From: B10-G9 sp964627755 | GTDB taxonomy: Bacteria > Chloroflexota > Anaerolineae > Anaerolineales > UBA11858 | NCBI GenBank assembly: GCA_964627755.1 | Contig: CAZVIH010000096.1 | Location: forward strand, 1 to 57,086 | Reading direction: 5' to 3' | Length of the DNA stretch: 57,086 nucleotides | The notes under the pieces: model-generated | The model's input: only the letters and a program-made list of their open reading frames with translations | Database searches by the model: none | What the model was told of the DNA's origin: nothing | Part shown: piece after piece, positions 40,714-50,433 of the stretch | Layout of the letters: each line of letters starts with the position of its first letter | Numbering within the stretch: the first letter of the stretch is position 1 | Position numbers and translations under genes: made by a program

Positions 40714-41421
40714 CTAATTACCGCTTTCTGCCAGTGCTTCCTCAATTGCCAGTCGGAAACTCTCGATCGGCTGGTTCCCGCGCAATAAAACTCCATTCAC
40801 CAGAAATGAGGGGGTTCCGGTGATTCCGTTCTGGCGTGCCAGACTTTCATCATTTGCTGCCAGCGATTGGTAGGTGCGGTCTGTCAGGCAGGTTCTAAAT
40901 TGCTCCAAATCCAGATTCAGGATTTCTGCATAAGTAATAAGTTTTTTAGAATTATCCGCAGCCCGATTGCCAAATAGGTTGAGCTGGTTGGTAAATACCA
41001 GGTCATGGAAAGTCCAGAAATTATTCTGTTCTCCAGCGCAGTAGGCCGCTTCTGCTGCCTGTAATGTCGCAGCCGATCCCAATAACCCGCCCACACTGTG
41101 GAACTGCAGATATACTATACCGCTGTCGATGAATTCCTTTTCAAGCAATTTTTTGGTTTCAAGACCAAAGTCAGCGCAGTGTGTGCAGCCAAAATCAGAA
41201 AATTCCTGAATTACCACTGGAGCATTTGGATCCCCCAATCCGCTCAGTTCATTCTGTTGGTATGTTTCCAGTTCGGGTATGACAACCTGATTGGAAGATA
41301 TGATCGCATAAACGATTGCACTAACTACAAGAACAACACCTACCCCCATGATCCAGATAATGATATTTTTCTGACGCTGCCTTTTCCGGCGGCGTTCTTG
41401 GATAGCCTTTTTAGAACTCAT
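40714..41421 (-). CDS. Membrane-anchored DsbA-like thiol oxidoreductase
   Basis: From ATG 41421 this is a 235-residue protein. A Lys/Arg-rich start is followed by one membrane helix (about residues 20-42), then a thioredoxin-fold DSBA domain with FSDFGCTHCADF (Cys79-x-x-Cys82), an alpha-helical insert, and the cis-Pro loop GTPSFLVNG. It acts outside the membrane to form or shuffle disulfides. The CTHC centre differs from E. coli DsbA (CPHC) and matches Chloroflexota and actinobacterial DsbA-like proteins in style. Confidence 0.88.
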   Translation of the reverse strand: MSSKKAIQERRRKRQRQKNIIIWIMGVGVVLVVSAIVYAIISSNQVVIPELETYQQNELSGLGDPNAPVVIQEFSDFGCTHCADFGLETKKLLEKEFIDSGIVYLQFHSVGGLLGSAATLQAAEAAYCAGEQNNFWTFHDLVFTNQLNLFGNRAADNSKKLITYAEILNLDLEQFRTCLTDRTYQSLAANDESLARQNGITGTPSFLVNGVLLRGNQPIESFRLAIEEALAESGN

Positions 41422-41544
41422 AAATACCAACCTTCTTCTGTAATCCGTTTAACATACCCATTTTACACATAGATCTACAATAAAAATAAGTTCTAACAAA
41501 ATATTAAGGTAATTAGTGATAGTTCTCATTTTGCCAGTTAACAA

Positions 41545-41572
41545 AAAAATCCACCGTTTCCGGTGGATTTTT
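41545..41572 (-). terminator. Terminator of the P-type ATPase gene
   Basis: AAAAATCCACCG and CGGTGGATTTTT form a 12-bp stem with a TTTC loop. A T run follows on the minus strand. It is 19 bases after the ATPase stop. Confidence 0.88.
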
Positions 41573-41590
41573 AATTACTTAGATCGATTT

Positions 41591-44392
41591 CTATTTCTTT
41601 CTTTTCCCGACAAATACTTTGGTTAACTCTGCCGCGATTGAGGGACCCAACAGCAGGGGCAGGATCACTTCCCATTGAGTCCAACCCAGGGGTACAGTAT
41701 CAAAAATGCCCTGCAAGAAAGGAATATAAACAACCCCCAATAGTAAAACCAGGGAGGAAAGAATTGCCCAGTTCATAACCTTGTTTTTAAACACTCCGAT
41801 TTTCAAGATCGGCACCCGTTCGGATCTGGCAGTAAAGGCTCGCAGCAGTTCCGAGAATGACAGAGTCACAAAAGCCATGGTTGGGGCCATTTCAGGAAAA
41901 TAGGTCAATCCTATCCAGTAGGCGCCCAAGGTGACTGCTGTAATTGCCACTGTTTGAATACTGATACCGGTGAGCATAAATCGATTCAGAATCGGCTCAT
42001 CTGGATCCCTGGGGGGCTGCTCCATCAAGTCAGGGTCCCCTTTTTCAAGACCAAGCGCCAGGGCAGGCGCACCATCTGTGATCAGGTTCAACCAGAGGAG
42101 CTGGATCGCGCTCAAAGGTGATTTCCAACCCACCATTGTAGCCAGGAAGATAGTTGCGATCTCAGCAATGTTGCAGGACAGCAGGAAATAAACGAATTTT
42201 CGGATATTGCTGTAAATCACCCTGCCCTGCTCTACCGCAGAGACGATACTGGCGTAATTATCATCCGTCAGCACCATATCGGCGGTTTCCTTGGCCACAT
42301 CAGTTCCAGTGATGCCCATTGCTATCCCAATATCTGCCATCTTAATGGAGGGGGCATCATTGACGCCATCACCGGTCATGGCTACGACTTCGTTATTGGA
42401 TCTGAAGGCATCAACTATGCGCACCTTATGCTCCGGTGATACCCGGGCAAACACATCGGTTGTTCTTACCGCTACTTTCAACTCTTCATCAGAGAGTTCA
42501 TCCAATTCCTTTCCGGTTATTACCTGGTGTCCCGTCTGGAGCAGACCAATTTCCTGGGCAATGGCTTTGGCAGTATTTGGGTAATCACCGGTGATCATCG
42601 CTGTCCTGATACCAGCTTCACGAGCTTTCTGCAGGGCTGGCTGGACTTCAGGACGGGCAGGATCGATCATACCCAGCAAACCTACAAAGATCAGTTCCTC
42701 TTCAATTTCTGAACTCAAATCGCCGTTGTGGTGATATTCCAGTTCTTTCACTACCCGGTATGCCACACCAAGCACTCGCAGTGCCTGAGAGGTCATCCGG
42801 TCATTGGCAGCCAAGATTCGCCGCCTCTGTTCTTCATTCAAAGGAACAGCGACATCATCCCGGCTCTGGTAATGGGTGCAGCGTTCCAGGACTACATCCG
42901 GAGCGCCTTTTTGAGCAACTACATACCAGGCTTGATGTTTTTGATCTAAAAATGGAGACACATCGCCTGCTTCTGGCTGATTGATGGCATGAACGGTTAC
43001 CATTCGTTTACGTTCGGAATCAAAAGGAATTTCTTCAATACGGGGATAGGCTTGGGATAGTGGCGCTGGCAAAGCGCCGCCCTTGGCTGCGGCAACCAGC
43101 AGAGCTCCTTCCGTAGGATCACCTACCATCCGGATGGTTTTCTTCCCTTTGTCGTCATAATCTGTTTCCAGGATAGCGTCGTTATTTAATGCGCCGATCC
43201 ACAGCGCAGTCCGGATCCCGGGATAGTCTCCAGCCAGATCCACAATCTCACCATCACAAAGGAAATCACCTTCCAGGGTATACCCTGTTCCCGTAATATC
43301 CAGAAATTCTCCATCAACCGCGATATGGGTCACAGTCATTTCATTCTGAGTCAAAGTACCTGTTTTATCCGAGCAGATAATGGTCGCTGAACCCAAGGTT
43401 TCCACAGATGATAATTTTCGCACCAGGGCATTGCGGGCAATCATCTCCTGCATACCTAATGCCAGGGTGATCGTAACCACTGCCGGCAATCCTTCTGGAA
43501 CAGCAGCAATGGCAAGACTGACAGCGATGATGAACATTTCCAGGGGAGGTGTGCCGGTGATCATCCCCTCAACAAAAACAATCCCGCTGATCACCAGGGT
43601 CACCCAGCCCAGGGTACGTCCAAAACTATCCAACCGCTTCTGAAGAGGAGTGTCACCCTCCTCTACAGTCTGGAGCAGGGTTGCGATTTGTCCGATCTCA
43701 GTAAACATGCCGGTATTGGTAACCACACCGACTCCACGGCCGTAACTTACTACGGTGCCAGTATACGCCATGGTTTTTCGATCTCCCAGGGCTGCGTCTT
43801 CTTCCAGCTCCATCTGGGCATTTTTGGTCACTGCCACTGATTCGCCGGTCAAGGCCGCTTCTTCGATCCTAAGATTGACAGTTTCCAGCAGACGCACATC
43901 GGCAGGCACATAATTACCCGCTTCCAGGAAAACAATATCACCCGGCACGACCTCCCGGGCAGGAATCGCTTGTCGGTGCCCATCGCGGAGTACATTGGCA
44001 TCCGGGGAGGCCATTTTCTTAAGCGCGGCCAAAGCTTCTTCTGCTCTGCTCTCCTGGATCACTCCCAGACCGGCATTAAGGACAACAATGATCATAATGG
44101 CTGCGGCTTCAACCCAATCGCCCAATACAGCTGATATCAGCGCCGCAACAAGCAGCAGGATGACCACAAAGTTGGCGAACTGTTCATAGACCTTGACCCA
44201 GATGCTGGTTGGCGGGGCTTCCTGAAGCTCGTTCTTCCCGCAGGAATTTATCCGATCCTCTGCCTCGGCAGCTGATAAACCTAACTCCCGGTCGACCTCC
44301 AGTCTGGAGACCACCTTGGCGCTTGGAATAGCATGCCAGTTATCATTTATTTGATTATTCTTGTTTTCTTTTTGGATTTGATCTTTACTCAC
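41591..44392 (-). CDS. P-type cation-transporting ATPase, calcium (P2A) type
   Basis: This 933-residue protein has a full P-type layout: N-terminal cation ATPase domain (RLEVDRELGLSAAEAEDRI), the TGES actuator motif (EEAALTGESVAV), the phosphorylation site DKTGTLTQNEMTV, and the nucleotide domain (PFDSERKRMVTVH). The hinge is MITGDYPNTAKAIA then MTGDGVNDAPSIK. VPEGLPAVVTITLALG on helix 4, and NLITDGAPALALGLE on helix 6, match the SERCA/PMR1 branch, so it probably exports Ca2+ (possibly Mn2+). It lies 51 bases after the peptide-binding protein gene. Confidence 0.94.
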   Translation of the reverse strand: MSKDQIQKENKNNQINDNWHAIPSAKVVSRLEVDRELGLSAAEAEDRINSCGKNELQEAPPTSIWVKVYEQFANFVVILLLVAALISAVLGDWVEAAAIMIIVVLNAGLGVIQESRAEEALAALKKMASPDANVLRDGHRQAIPAREVVPGDIVFLEAGNYVPADVRLLETVNLRIEEAALTGESVAVTKNAQMELEEDAALGDRKTMAYTGTVVSYGRGVGVVTNTGMFTEIGQIATLLQTVEEGDTPLQKRLDSFGRTLGWVTLVISGIVFVEGMITGTPPLEMFIIAVSLAIAAVPEGLPAVVTITLALGMQEMIARNALVRKLSSVETLGSATIICSDKTGTLTQNEMTVTHIAVDGEFLDITGTGYTLEGDFLCDGEIVDLAGDYPGIRTALWIGALNNDAILETDYDDKGKKTIRMVGDPTEGALLVAAAKGGALPAPLSQAYPRIEEIPFDSERKRMVTVHAINQPEAGDVSPFLDQKHQAWYVVAQKGAPDVVLERCTHYQSRDDVAVPLNEEQRRRILAANDRMTSQALRVLGVAYRVVKELEYHHNGDLSSEIEEELIFVGLLGMIDPARPEVQPALQKAREAGIRTAMITGDYPNTAKAIAQEIGLLQTGHQVITGKELDELSDEELKVAVRTTDVFARVSPEHKVRIVDAFRSNNEVVAMTGDGVNDAPSIKMADIGIAMGITGTDVAKETADMVLTDDNYASIVSAVEQGRVIYSNIRKFVYFLLSCNIAEIATIFLATMVGWKSPLSAIQLLWLNLITDGAPALALGLEKGDPDLMEQPPRDPDEPILNRFMLTGISIQTVAITAVTLGAYWIGLTYFPEMAPTMAFVTLSFSELLRAFTARSERVPILKIGVFKNKVMNWAILSSLVLLLGVVYIPFLQGIFDTVPLGWTQWEVILPLLLGPSIAAELTKVFVGKRKK

Positions 44393-44443
44393 GATACCTG
44401 CTCTCCATCAATATCTTCGTGATTAAGGAAAACAGCTGGTGAT

Positions 44444-46150
44444 TTATTCTCCAACTGTTTGGTCTTCAGTAGGTTCTAAGCCTCCAGGCACTTCCACATA
44501 GAAATACCAATCCGGGATAGTTTCCAGACGATCAGAGGGTTCAAAAATTGGACCGATTCGGACGCCCTTAACTTCAGAGGAAACACCATAAGTATAGACC
44601 GGATAGTACAGGGGAAGCGCGGGAAGCTGATCATAGAATCTGACCTGGAAGTTCTTGTATAATCTTGCCCTTTCACTTATATCCAGGATAATGCGGGCCT
44701 GCTCCAGATATTCACTGGCCCGGCGATCATTCCACATGGAATAGTTTTGCCCTCCCGTTGCCTGGGTCTGATGCCAGAAAGGATAGGGGTCTGGATCCGG
44801 CATACTGGTTAAATTTAAATCTACCAGAGCAGCTTCGTAATCCCTGTAATCTAACCTGTTCAGGACTTCCTGGTACGGCAGAGCTAATAGGTTTACCTCA
44901 AATCCCAGGGCAGTCCAGTTCTCCTGGATAGCCTGAGCGATCTGAGTATGCAGTCCGGTTTCAGGATAGATCAATTCCACGGACAAACGGTCGCCATCCT
45001 CATTGGTGCGGGCAAGACCGCCCTCTCCTGGGAAAGTGTAACCCAGATCACGAATGATCTCTACCGCTTTTTCTGGATCAAAATCATAGCGGGGTATATT
45101 TTCATAATATGCCCAGGTTGTTGGAAATATAGGACCGTCAGCGATAATTGCCTGTCCCTGATTAATATGATCGACCAGGTACTGCCGGTTGATCCCATGC
45201 AACAAGGCTTTCCGCATATCAACATCCTGGAAATAGGGGGTTTCTGGATTGTCCAGATTCAATAAGACCAGGGTCATCTCGGGTAACCGACTGGTATATA
45301 GTTTCAAATTCTCGTCAGCCAGCGCGTCTTCCAATATTTCTCCAGAGACCTCTCCGATACCCTGAATCTCACCTTCCAGGTAAGCATCCCAAACGGATTC
45401 ATAATCGGGATAATACTGAAATGCAACCTGGTCTAAAAAGGCTTTTTCACCATAGTATTCCCGATTCTTTTGTAATACTACACCCGTGATCTGGTCATCT
45501 TCAATAATGAGACTGTCGAACCGGAATGGACCAGTCCCAACAGGCTGAAGATTAAATGGCGCATCTACAATTTCCTGGACCGACAGATCCGCAAGCAGAT
45601 GTGACGGCAGAATTCCAAAATCAAGGTAATCTAAAAACGGTGAGAAGGCTTCCGGGAGTTTGAACTGAAGAGTCAAATCATCCAGTGCAACCACTTCGAT
45701 TTCCTGCCAGAAAAGGGCCAGGTCTTCGGGAACAGGAAAGTCGGGGTTTTTCAGCAAATTTACAGTAAATACAACATCTTCGCTGGTTACAGGTTCGCCA
45801 TCATGCCAGAATGCGTCCGGGCGGAGGGAAAAGTTATAAACATCTCCATCCCTGGAGATACCCCAGAAATCTGATAGATCTGGCTGGGGCAATCCTGTAC
45901 TGTCAAACTGGATCAGACCGCTGTAGATCAAACTGCATGGGTCCTGGTCCGGAGGGTTGAACATAGCCAGCAGCGGGTTTAAGCGCATCAGTGAACCCAC
46001 AATGCCCTCAAAATAGATACCACCACTGGTTGGTTCTGGAGCTTCAACAAGCACAGGTTCTGCCTGCTGTCCCCATAAAACAAATCCAATGACAACTAAT
46101 GCCAGGACAATTATTAAAATCTGCCAGCGCAGTTTTTTTATCAATTTCAT
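44444..46150 (-). CDS. ABC-transporter solute-binding protein, family 5 (peptide/opine type)
   Basis: From ATG 46150 (AGGA eight bases upstream) it has 568 residues. A single N-terminal hydrophobic helix (residues about 7-28, no lipobox cysteine) anchors it. The SBP_bac_5 fold includes GLIQFDSTGLPQPDLSDFWG, LRPDAFWHDGEPVTSEDVVF and VGTGPFRFDSL. No permease or ATPase genes are beside it, which is common for this family when several binding proteins share a transporter. secG lies upstream. Confidence 0.88.
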   Translation of the reverse strand: MKLIKKLRWQILIIVLALVVIGFVLWGQQAEPVLVEAPEPTSGGIYFEGIVGSLMRLNPLLAMFNPPDQDPCSLIYSGLIQFDSTGLPQPDLSDFWGISRDGDVYNFSLRPDAFWHDGEPVTSEDVVFTVNLLKNPDFPVPEDLALFWQEIEVVALDDLTLQFKLPEAFSPFLDYLDFGILPSHLLADLSVQEIVDAPFNLQPVGTGPFRFDSLIIEDDQITGVVLQKNREYYGEKAFLDQVAFQYYPDYESVWDAYLEGEIQGIGEVSGEILEDALADENLKLYTSRLPEMTLVLLNLDNPETPYFQDVDMRKALLHGINRQYLVDHINQGQAIIADGPIFPTTWAYYENIPRYDFDPEKAVEIIRDLGYTFPGEGGLARTNEDGDRLSVELIYPETGLHTQIAQAIQENWTALGFEVNLLALPYQEVLNRLDYRDYEAALVDLNLTSMPDPDPYPFWHQTQATGGQNYSMWNDRRASEYLEQARIILDISERARLYKNFQVRFYDQLPALPLYYPVYTYGVSSEVKGVRIGPIFEPSDRLETIPDWYFYVEVPGGLEPTEDQTVGE

Positions 46151-46280
46151 GGGCATTTTCCTGCTGTAGGGTTGGGCTTCTCCCCCCATGGAGTTAAACC
46201 TAGCCGGAAAACATGGAGTACCATATTTTCCGGCGATTCCTTGGCATTAAAAGGTATTCTAAATCAAGCCAGGCTTCATA

Positions 46281-46505
46281 TTAAACTGTTACAATTACTG
46301 AGGCAATTGCCAAACCAAAAAACAAAACACTGAGTCCGATAGTTGCCCGAAATAAAGTCTTTTCTATACCACGCCGGGCAGAGAACACACCACCAGTGTC
46401 GGCGCCGGTCAAACCACCCAAACCTGCTCCCTTGCTCTGAAGGATAACACTGGCAATCAAGGCGATGGATGTGATAATCAATCCGATATTCAAATATGTT
46501 GACAC
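46281..46505 (-). CDS. secG: Protein translocase subunit SecG
   Basis: This 74-residue protein has two membrane helices with GLGGLTGADTGGVFSARRG between them, followed by IEKTLFRAT; this is the SecG signature. The start is GTG at 46505 with GGGAGG five bases upstream. It completes the SecYEG channel. Its 93-base leader runs from a good promoter. Confidence 0.92.
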   Translation of the reverse strand: MSTYLNIGLIITSIALIASVILQSKGAGLGGLTGADTGGVFSARRGIEKTLFRATIGLSVLFFGLAIASVIVTV

Positions 46506-46599
46506 AAAAACCTCCCAGATCAGTAAAAATCAGGAAAATCGATCCCAGTTCCACTAATCTATTTACTAATAACCTGCTATTCTGATAACAAGCAGGGCG

Positions 46600-46629
46600 A
46601 TTATACCTTCTCTACTGGGAGAACGTCAA
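46600..46629 (-). promoter_or_regulatory. secG promoter
   Basis: Minus-strand TTGACG (46624-46629), 18-base spacer, TATAAT (46600-46605). Confidence 0.7.
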
Positions 46630-46711
46630 GAAGTTCCTCTCCCACCGATTGTAACCTGAGAAAAAATCACCCATAAACCTTCCAGACCAATCCACAAATC
46701 AGGAACCAATT

Positions 46712-47776
46712 ATGTTTGAAATCGCCATTAATCTTCATATGCACACTCTTCATTCAGATGGTACAGGTACCCATCAGGATATTGCGGAGGCCGCGATTAA
46801 AGCAGGTTTGGAAGCTGTGATAGTTACCGATCACAATATCCTCGTTCAGGACCAGGAAGGATACTATACCAAAGGCAAGGATTCTGTCCTGGTTTTAGTT
46901 GGAGAGGAGATCCACGACAATAATACTGCCCAAAGGAACAACCATTTACTGGTCTTCGGCGTAAATCATGAATTAGCAGATCTGGCTCCAGATACACAGG
47001 GATTGATCACCAAGATCAACCAGGCTGGTGGGTTATCGTTTTTAGCCCATCCCATTGATCCGGCAGCACCCAAGTTCAACCAAGGGGATTTTTCCTGGGA
47101 TAAATGGGACGTCACTGGTTTTACTGGTCTTGAACTCTGGAATGGTTTCTCCGAGTTCAAGACCAGACTCAATAGCATTCCTGCAGCACTCTGGTATGCC
47201 TTCAACCCTTCCCGGATCGCCCAGGGTCCCATTCCTGAGACAGCAATGATCTGGGATAAATTAACCGGAGCCGGAAATAGGATCGTGGCTGTGGGAGGGT
47301 CGGACGCACACGCCATGGATGCCAATCTCGGTCCGATAAAACGCACGGTTTTCCCTTATCTCTATCATTTCCTGAGTGTGAACACCCACCTATTGCTCCC
47401 TGAAAACCTCTCGGGAGACTTAAAGACAGACAAAGACCTGATTTATGATGCTCTGCGCCAGGGTCACGCCTTTATTGGTTATGATCTGCCCCACTCAACA
47501 AGGGGATTCAGATTCACTGGAACGGGAATTGGCGTAAACGCAGGAATAGGCGATGAAATCTCAGTGAGTGATGGTATCACCCTTCAAATCACCCTTCCCA
47601 GCAGGGCAGAGTGTATTTTAATTAAGGATGGTCAGCCTGTAAAAAGCTGGCAGGATAAAAGTGTTTGTTCTTATTCAGCAACCCGGCCAGGTGTTTACAG
47701 GGTAGAGGTCTATCGGCCATTCCTCGGTCGCAGGCGATCCTGGATAATCAGCAACCCAATTTATATTCGTGCATGA
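46712..47776 (+). CDS. PHP-domain phosphoesterase
   Basis: This 354-residue protein has the PHP metal-site motifs in order: NLHMHTLHSDG, VTDHN, VGEEIHD, FLAHPID and GGSDAHA. The last 85 residues form a beta-sandwich (ITLQITLPSRAECILIKDGQ, TRPGVYRVEVYRPF) like an Ig-type accessory domain. It should be a trinuclear-metal phosphoesterase of the YciV or polymerase-PHP type, with unknown substrate. AGGA precedes the ATG. uvrB starts six bases after it. Confidence 0.9.
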   Translation: MFEIAINLHMHTLHSDGTGTHQDIAEAAIKAGLEAVIVTDHNILVQDQEGYYTKGKDSVLVLVGEEIHDNNTAQRNNHLLVFGVNHELADLAPDTQGLITKINQAGGLSFLAHPIDPAAPKFNQGDFSWDKWDVTGFTGLELWNGFSEFKTRLNSIPAALWYAFNPSRIAQGPIPETAMIWDKLTGAGNRIVAVGGSDAHAMDANLGPIKRTVFPYLYHFLSVNTHLLLPENLSGDLKTDKDLIYDALRQGHAFIGYDLPHSTRGFRFTGTGIGVNAGIGDEISVSDGITLQITLPSRAECILIKDGQPVKSWQDKSVCSYSATRPGVYRVEVYRPFLGRRRSWIISNPIYIRA

Positions 47777-47782
47777 GGGAAA

Positions 47783-49819
47783 ATGGATTTTAAATTACAG
47801 GCGCCATTCCAGCCCATGGGGGATCAACCCCAGGCTATAAAAAAAATCATTCAAGGCATCAAGAATGGTGAGCAGCATCAGGTATTACTGGGCGCCACAG
47901 GAACGGGGAAAACCTTTACGATAGCAAACGTGATCCAGGAAATGCAGCTCCCCGCGCTGGTCATTGCCCATAACAAAACCCTGGCAGCTCAGCTATACGC
48001 CGAGTTCAAATCATTTTTCCCAGAAAATGCTGTGGAATATTTTGTAAGCTATTACGACTATTATCAGCCCGAAGCTTATGTACCGCATCATGACCTTTTT
48101 ATCGAAAAAGAAACTGACATTAACGAGGAAATTGACCGTTTACGACTGGCTGCTACTACAGCTCTGATGTCCCGCAAAGATGTCATTATTGTTGCCTCGG
48201 TTTCATGTATTTACGGCCTTGGTAATCCTGAAGCCTACGGCAAAGTAGTGATCGATTTAAAAGTGGGATCGGTTTACCGCAGGAACGCCCTGCTCCGCCA
48301 GCTGATCGAAGGTCAGTACAGCAGGAATGATATCGACCTGAAACCCGGATCCTTCCGCGTCCGGGGTGATACATTGGAGATCGCCCCTGCCTACGATGAT
48401 CAATTCATCTACCGGATCTCATTTTTTGGGGATGAAGTGGAACGAATCACACGCATAGACCGGGTGACAGCTGAAATCCTGGAAGAGATCCAGGAAGTGA
48501 GTATCTTTCCCGCCAAACATTTCATCACAGATGAAGAGAAGCTCCGCCAGGCCATCCAGGATATTGAGAAAGAGTTAACCGAACAGGTCAGTATGTTCAA
48601 TAAACACGGGAAATTACTGGAAGCCCAGCGGATCGAACAGCGTTGTAAATACGACCTGGAGATGCTGCGTGAGATCGGATACTGTTCCGGAATTGAGAAT
48701 TATTCCCGCCATCTTGACCAGCGGCCTGTCAATTCCCCTCCCTGGACGATGATGGATTACCTCCCGCAGGATTATCTGTTGATCCTGGATGAATCCCACA
48801 TGACCGTGCCCCAGATTCGAGGTATGTTCAATGGTGACCGTTCCCGGAAGGCTACTCTGGTAGAGTACGGTTTCCGTCTACCTTCCGCTCTGGACAACCG
48901 ACCACTCCAGTTCGAGGAATTTGAAGAAAAGATGGGGTATACCATCTACACGTCGGCAACACCCGGCCCATATGAGCTGGGGAAAGTCAAAAAAGTTATT
49001 GACCAAGTGATCCGCCCCACAGGTTTGATTGACCCCGAGGTTATTGTCCGCCCCATTGATGGCCAGGTTGACGATCTGATCGGAGAAATTTATCAGCGTA
49101 CTGGTCGCAACGAGCGGGTACTGGTTACCACACTCACTAAACGCATGGCCGAGGATCTTTCAAAGTATCTGGAGGACAGCGGTATTAAGGTTCATTATTT
49201 ACACTCAGAGATAGACACCCTGGAAAGAGTAGGGATCCTGCGTGATTTGCGGTTGGGGATTTACGATGTTGTAGTTGGCATTAACTTGCTCCGGGAGGGT
49301 CTGGACCTGCCAGAAGTTTCACTGGTAGCAATCCTGGATGCGGATAAAGCTGGATTTTTACGCTCTGATACGGCTTTAATTCAAACCATCGGCCGGGCAG
49401 CACGCCATTTACAGGGCACAGTGATCATGTATGCAGATAAAGTCACCCCGGCTATGCAAACCGCACTGGACGAGACAAATCGCCGGCGGCAGATCCAAGC
49501 CGAATACAACCAGGAACATGGCATTGAGCCAGAAAGCATTAAGAAAAACATTTCTGATATCACTGAGCGGGTGAAACTGGGTGTTATCAAGGAAGAAGGC
49601 ACTGATTACAAGGGCGGGCTGGAAGGAATACCAGTGCCGGAGTTGAAGAATATCATCCAGGAGCTTGAAAAACAGATGCTGGTTGCTGCTGAAAATCTGG
49701 AATTCGAAACCGCTGCCGGGTTAAGAGATCAAATTTTCGAATTGCGGGAATTATTGGCTCTGCAGACGGATCTGAAACCTTGGGAGAAGATAAACTTGTT
49801 GGCGGGAAAGGATTTATAA
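47783..49819 (+). CDS. uvrB: UvrABC excision repair subunit B
   Basis: At 678 residues this is complete. Walker A LLGATGTGKTFT is at about residues 35-46. The beta-hairpin region YFVSYYDYYQPEAYVPHHD, the motif II ILDESH, and YGFRLPSALDNRPL in the helicase core are present. TSATPG and the motif VI QTIGRAARH follow. The C-terminal UVR motif (LEKQMLVAAENLEFETAAGL) binds UvrC. It loads at DNA lesions after UvrA. GAGGGAAA precedes the ATG. Confidence 0.97.
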   Translation: MDFKLQAPFQPMGDQPQAIKKIIQGIKNGEQHQVLLGATGTGKTFTIANVIQEMQLPALVIAHNKTLAAQLYAEFKSFFPENAVEYFVSYYDYYQPEAYVPHHDLFIEKETDINEEIDRLRLAATTALMSRKDVIIVASVSCIYGLGNPEAYGKVVIDLKVGSVYRRNALLRQLIEGQYSRNDIDLKPGSFRVRGDTLEIAPAYDDQFIYRISFFGDEVERITRIDRVTAEILEEIQEVSIFPAKHFITDEEKLRQAIQDIEKELTEQVSMFNKHGKLLEAQRIEQRCKYDLEMLREIGYCSGIENYSRHLDQRPVNSPPWTMMDYLPQDYLLILDESHMTVPQIRGMFNGDRSRKATLVEYGFRLPSALDNRPLQFEEFEEKMGYTIYTSATPGPYELGKVKKVIDQVIRPTGLIDPEVIVRPIDGQVDDLIGEIYQRTGRNERVLVTTLTKRMAEDLSKYLEDSGIKVHYLHSEIDTLERVGILRDLRLGIYDVVVGINLLREGLDLPEVSLVAILDADKAGFLRSDTALIQTIGRAARHLQGTVIMYADKVTPAMQTALDETNRRRQIQAEYNQEHGIEPESIKKNISDITERVKLGVIKEEGTDYKGGLEGIPVPELKNIIQELEKQMLVAAENLEFETAAGLRDQIFELRELLALQTDLKPWEKINLLAGKDL

Positions 49820-49906
49820 GACGGAAGACGGGAAAGAAAAGACCGGCACCAGGAAATGACGGAAGGTTTGTATCATCATACCCAAATTGAAGACAGAAGA
49901 CAGGGG
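49819..49906. repeat. Dispersed GACGGAAGACCG-type intergenic repeat, copy C
   Basis: Starting at the uvrB stop, AGACGGAAGACGGGAAAG, GACCGGCACCAGGAAATGAC, GGAAGG and ATTGAAGACAGAAGACAG form a purine-rich tract related to copies A and B. It lies between convergent genes. Confidence 0.5.
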
Positions 49907-49911
49907 GCAGA

Positions 49912-50433
49912 TTATAGAGGATTGAATGCTGATTCCTGGTCAGTAACCCTGTGATATTGATAGTACGTGTGGGGGATTAGATTTTTTTCATCAGGGGGAT
50001 AAAATTCTTCCACAACCAAATCCCAATCTTCATTATCAATAACCGGGAAATATACATCAACTTCAAACCCGCTATGAACTCTGGTCAAATAAAGTCTATC
50101 TGCCAGGGGGAGAGCTTCCAGGTAAATCTCGGCGCCCCCAATTATAAAAACTTCGTCTTCTCCAGCGGTTTCTGCCATTTCCAGCGCTTCATTTAGACTT
50201 TCTGTTGTTATACAATCCGGTGCCTCAAACTCAAGGTTCCGGGTCAGGATGATCATTTGTCTGCCAGGCAGCGCCGATCCGATCGATTGGTAGGTTTTCC
50301 TGCCCAAGAGTAAAAAATGTCCCATAGTAAGCACCTTAAACCGGGCCAGATCAGCAGGCAGGTGCCAGGGAATTTGATTTTTAAAACCAATACCCCCATT
50401 CTCATCTACCGCAGCAATGATTGATATGATCAT
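49912..50433 (-). CDS. folA: Dihydrofolate reductase
   Basis: This 173-residue enzyme has IIAAVDENGGIGFKNQIPWH, LPADLARFK, LLLGRKTYQSIG and IIGGAEIYLEALPLADRLYLT, the full DHFR set. It regenerates tetrahydrofolate after the ThyA reaction. It overlaps thyA by four bases. Confidence 0.96.
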   Translation of the reverse strand: MIISIIAAVDENGGIGFKNQIPWHLPADLARFKVLTMGHFLLLGRKTYQSIGSALPGRQMIILTRNLEFEAPDCITTESLNEALEMAETAGEDEVFIIGGAEIYLEALPLADRLYLTRVHSGFEVDVYFPVIDNEDWDLVVEEFYPPDEKNLIPHTYYQYHRVTDQESAFNPL

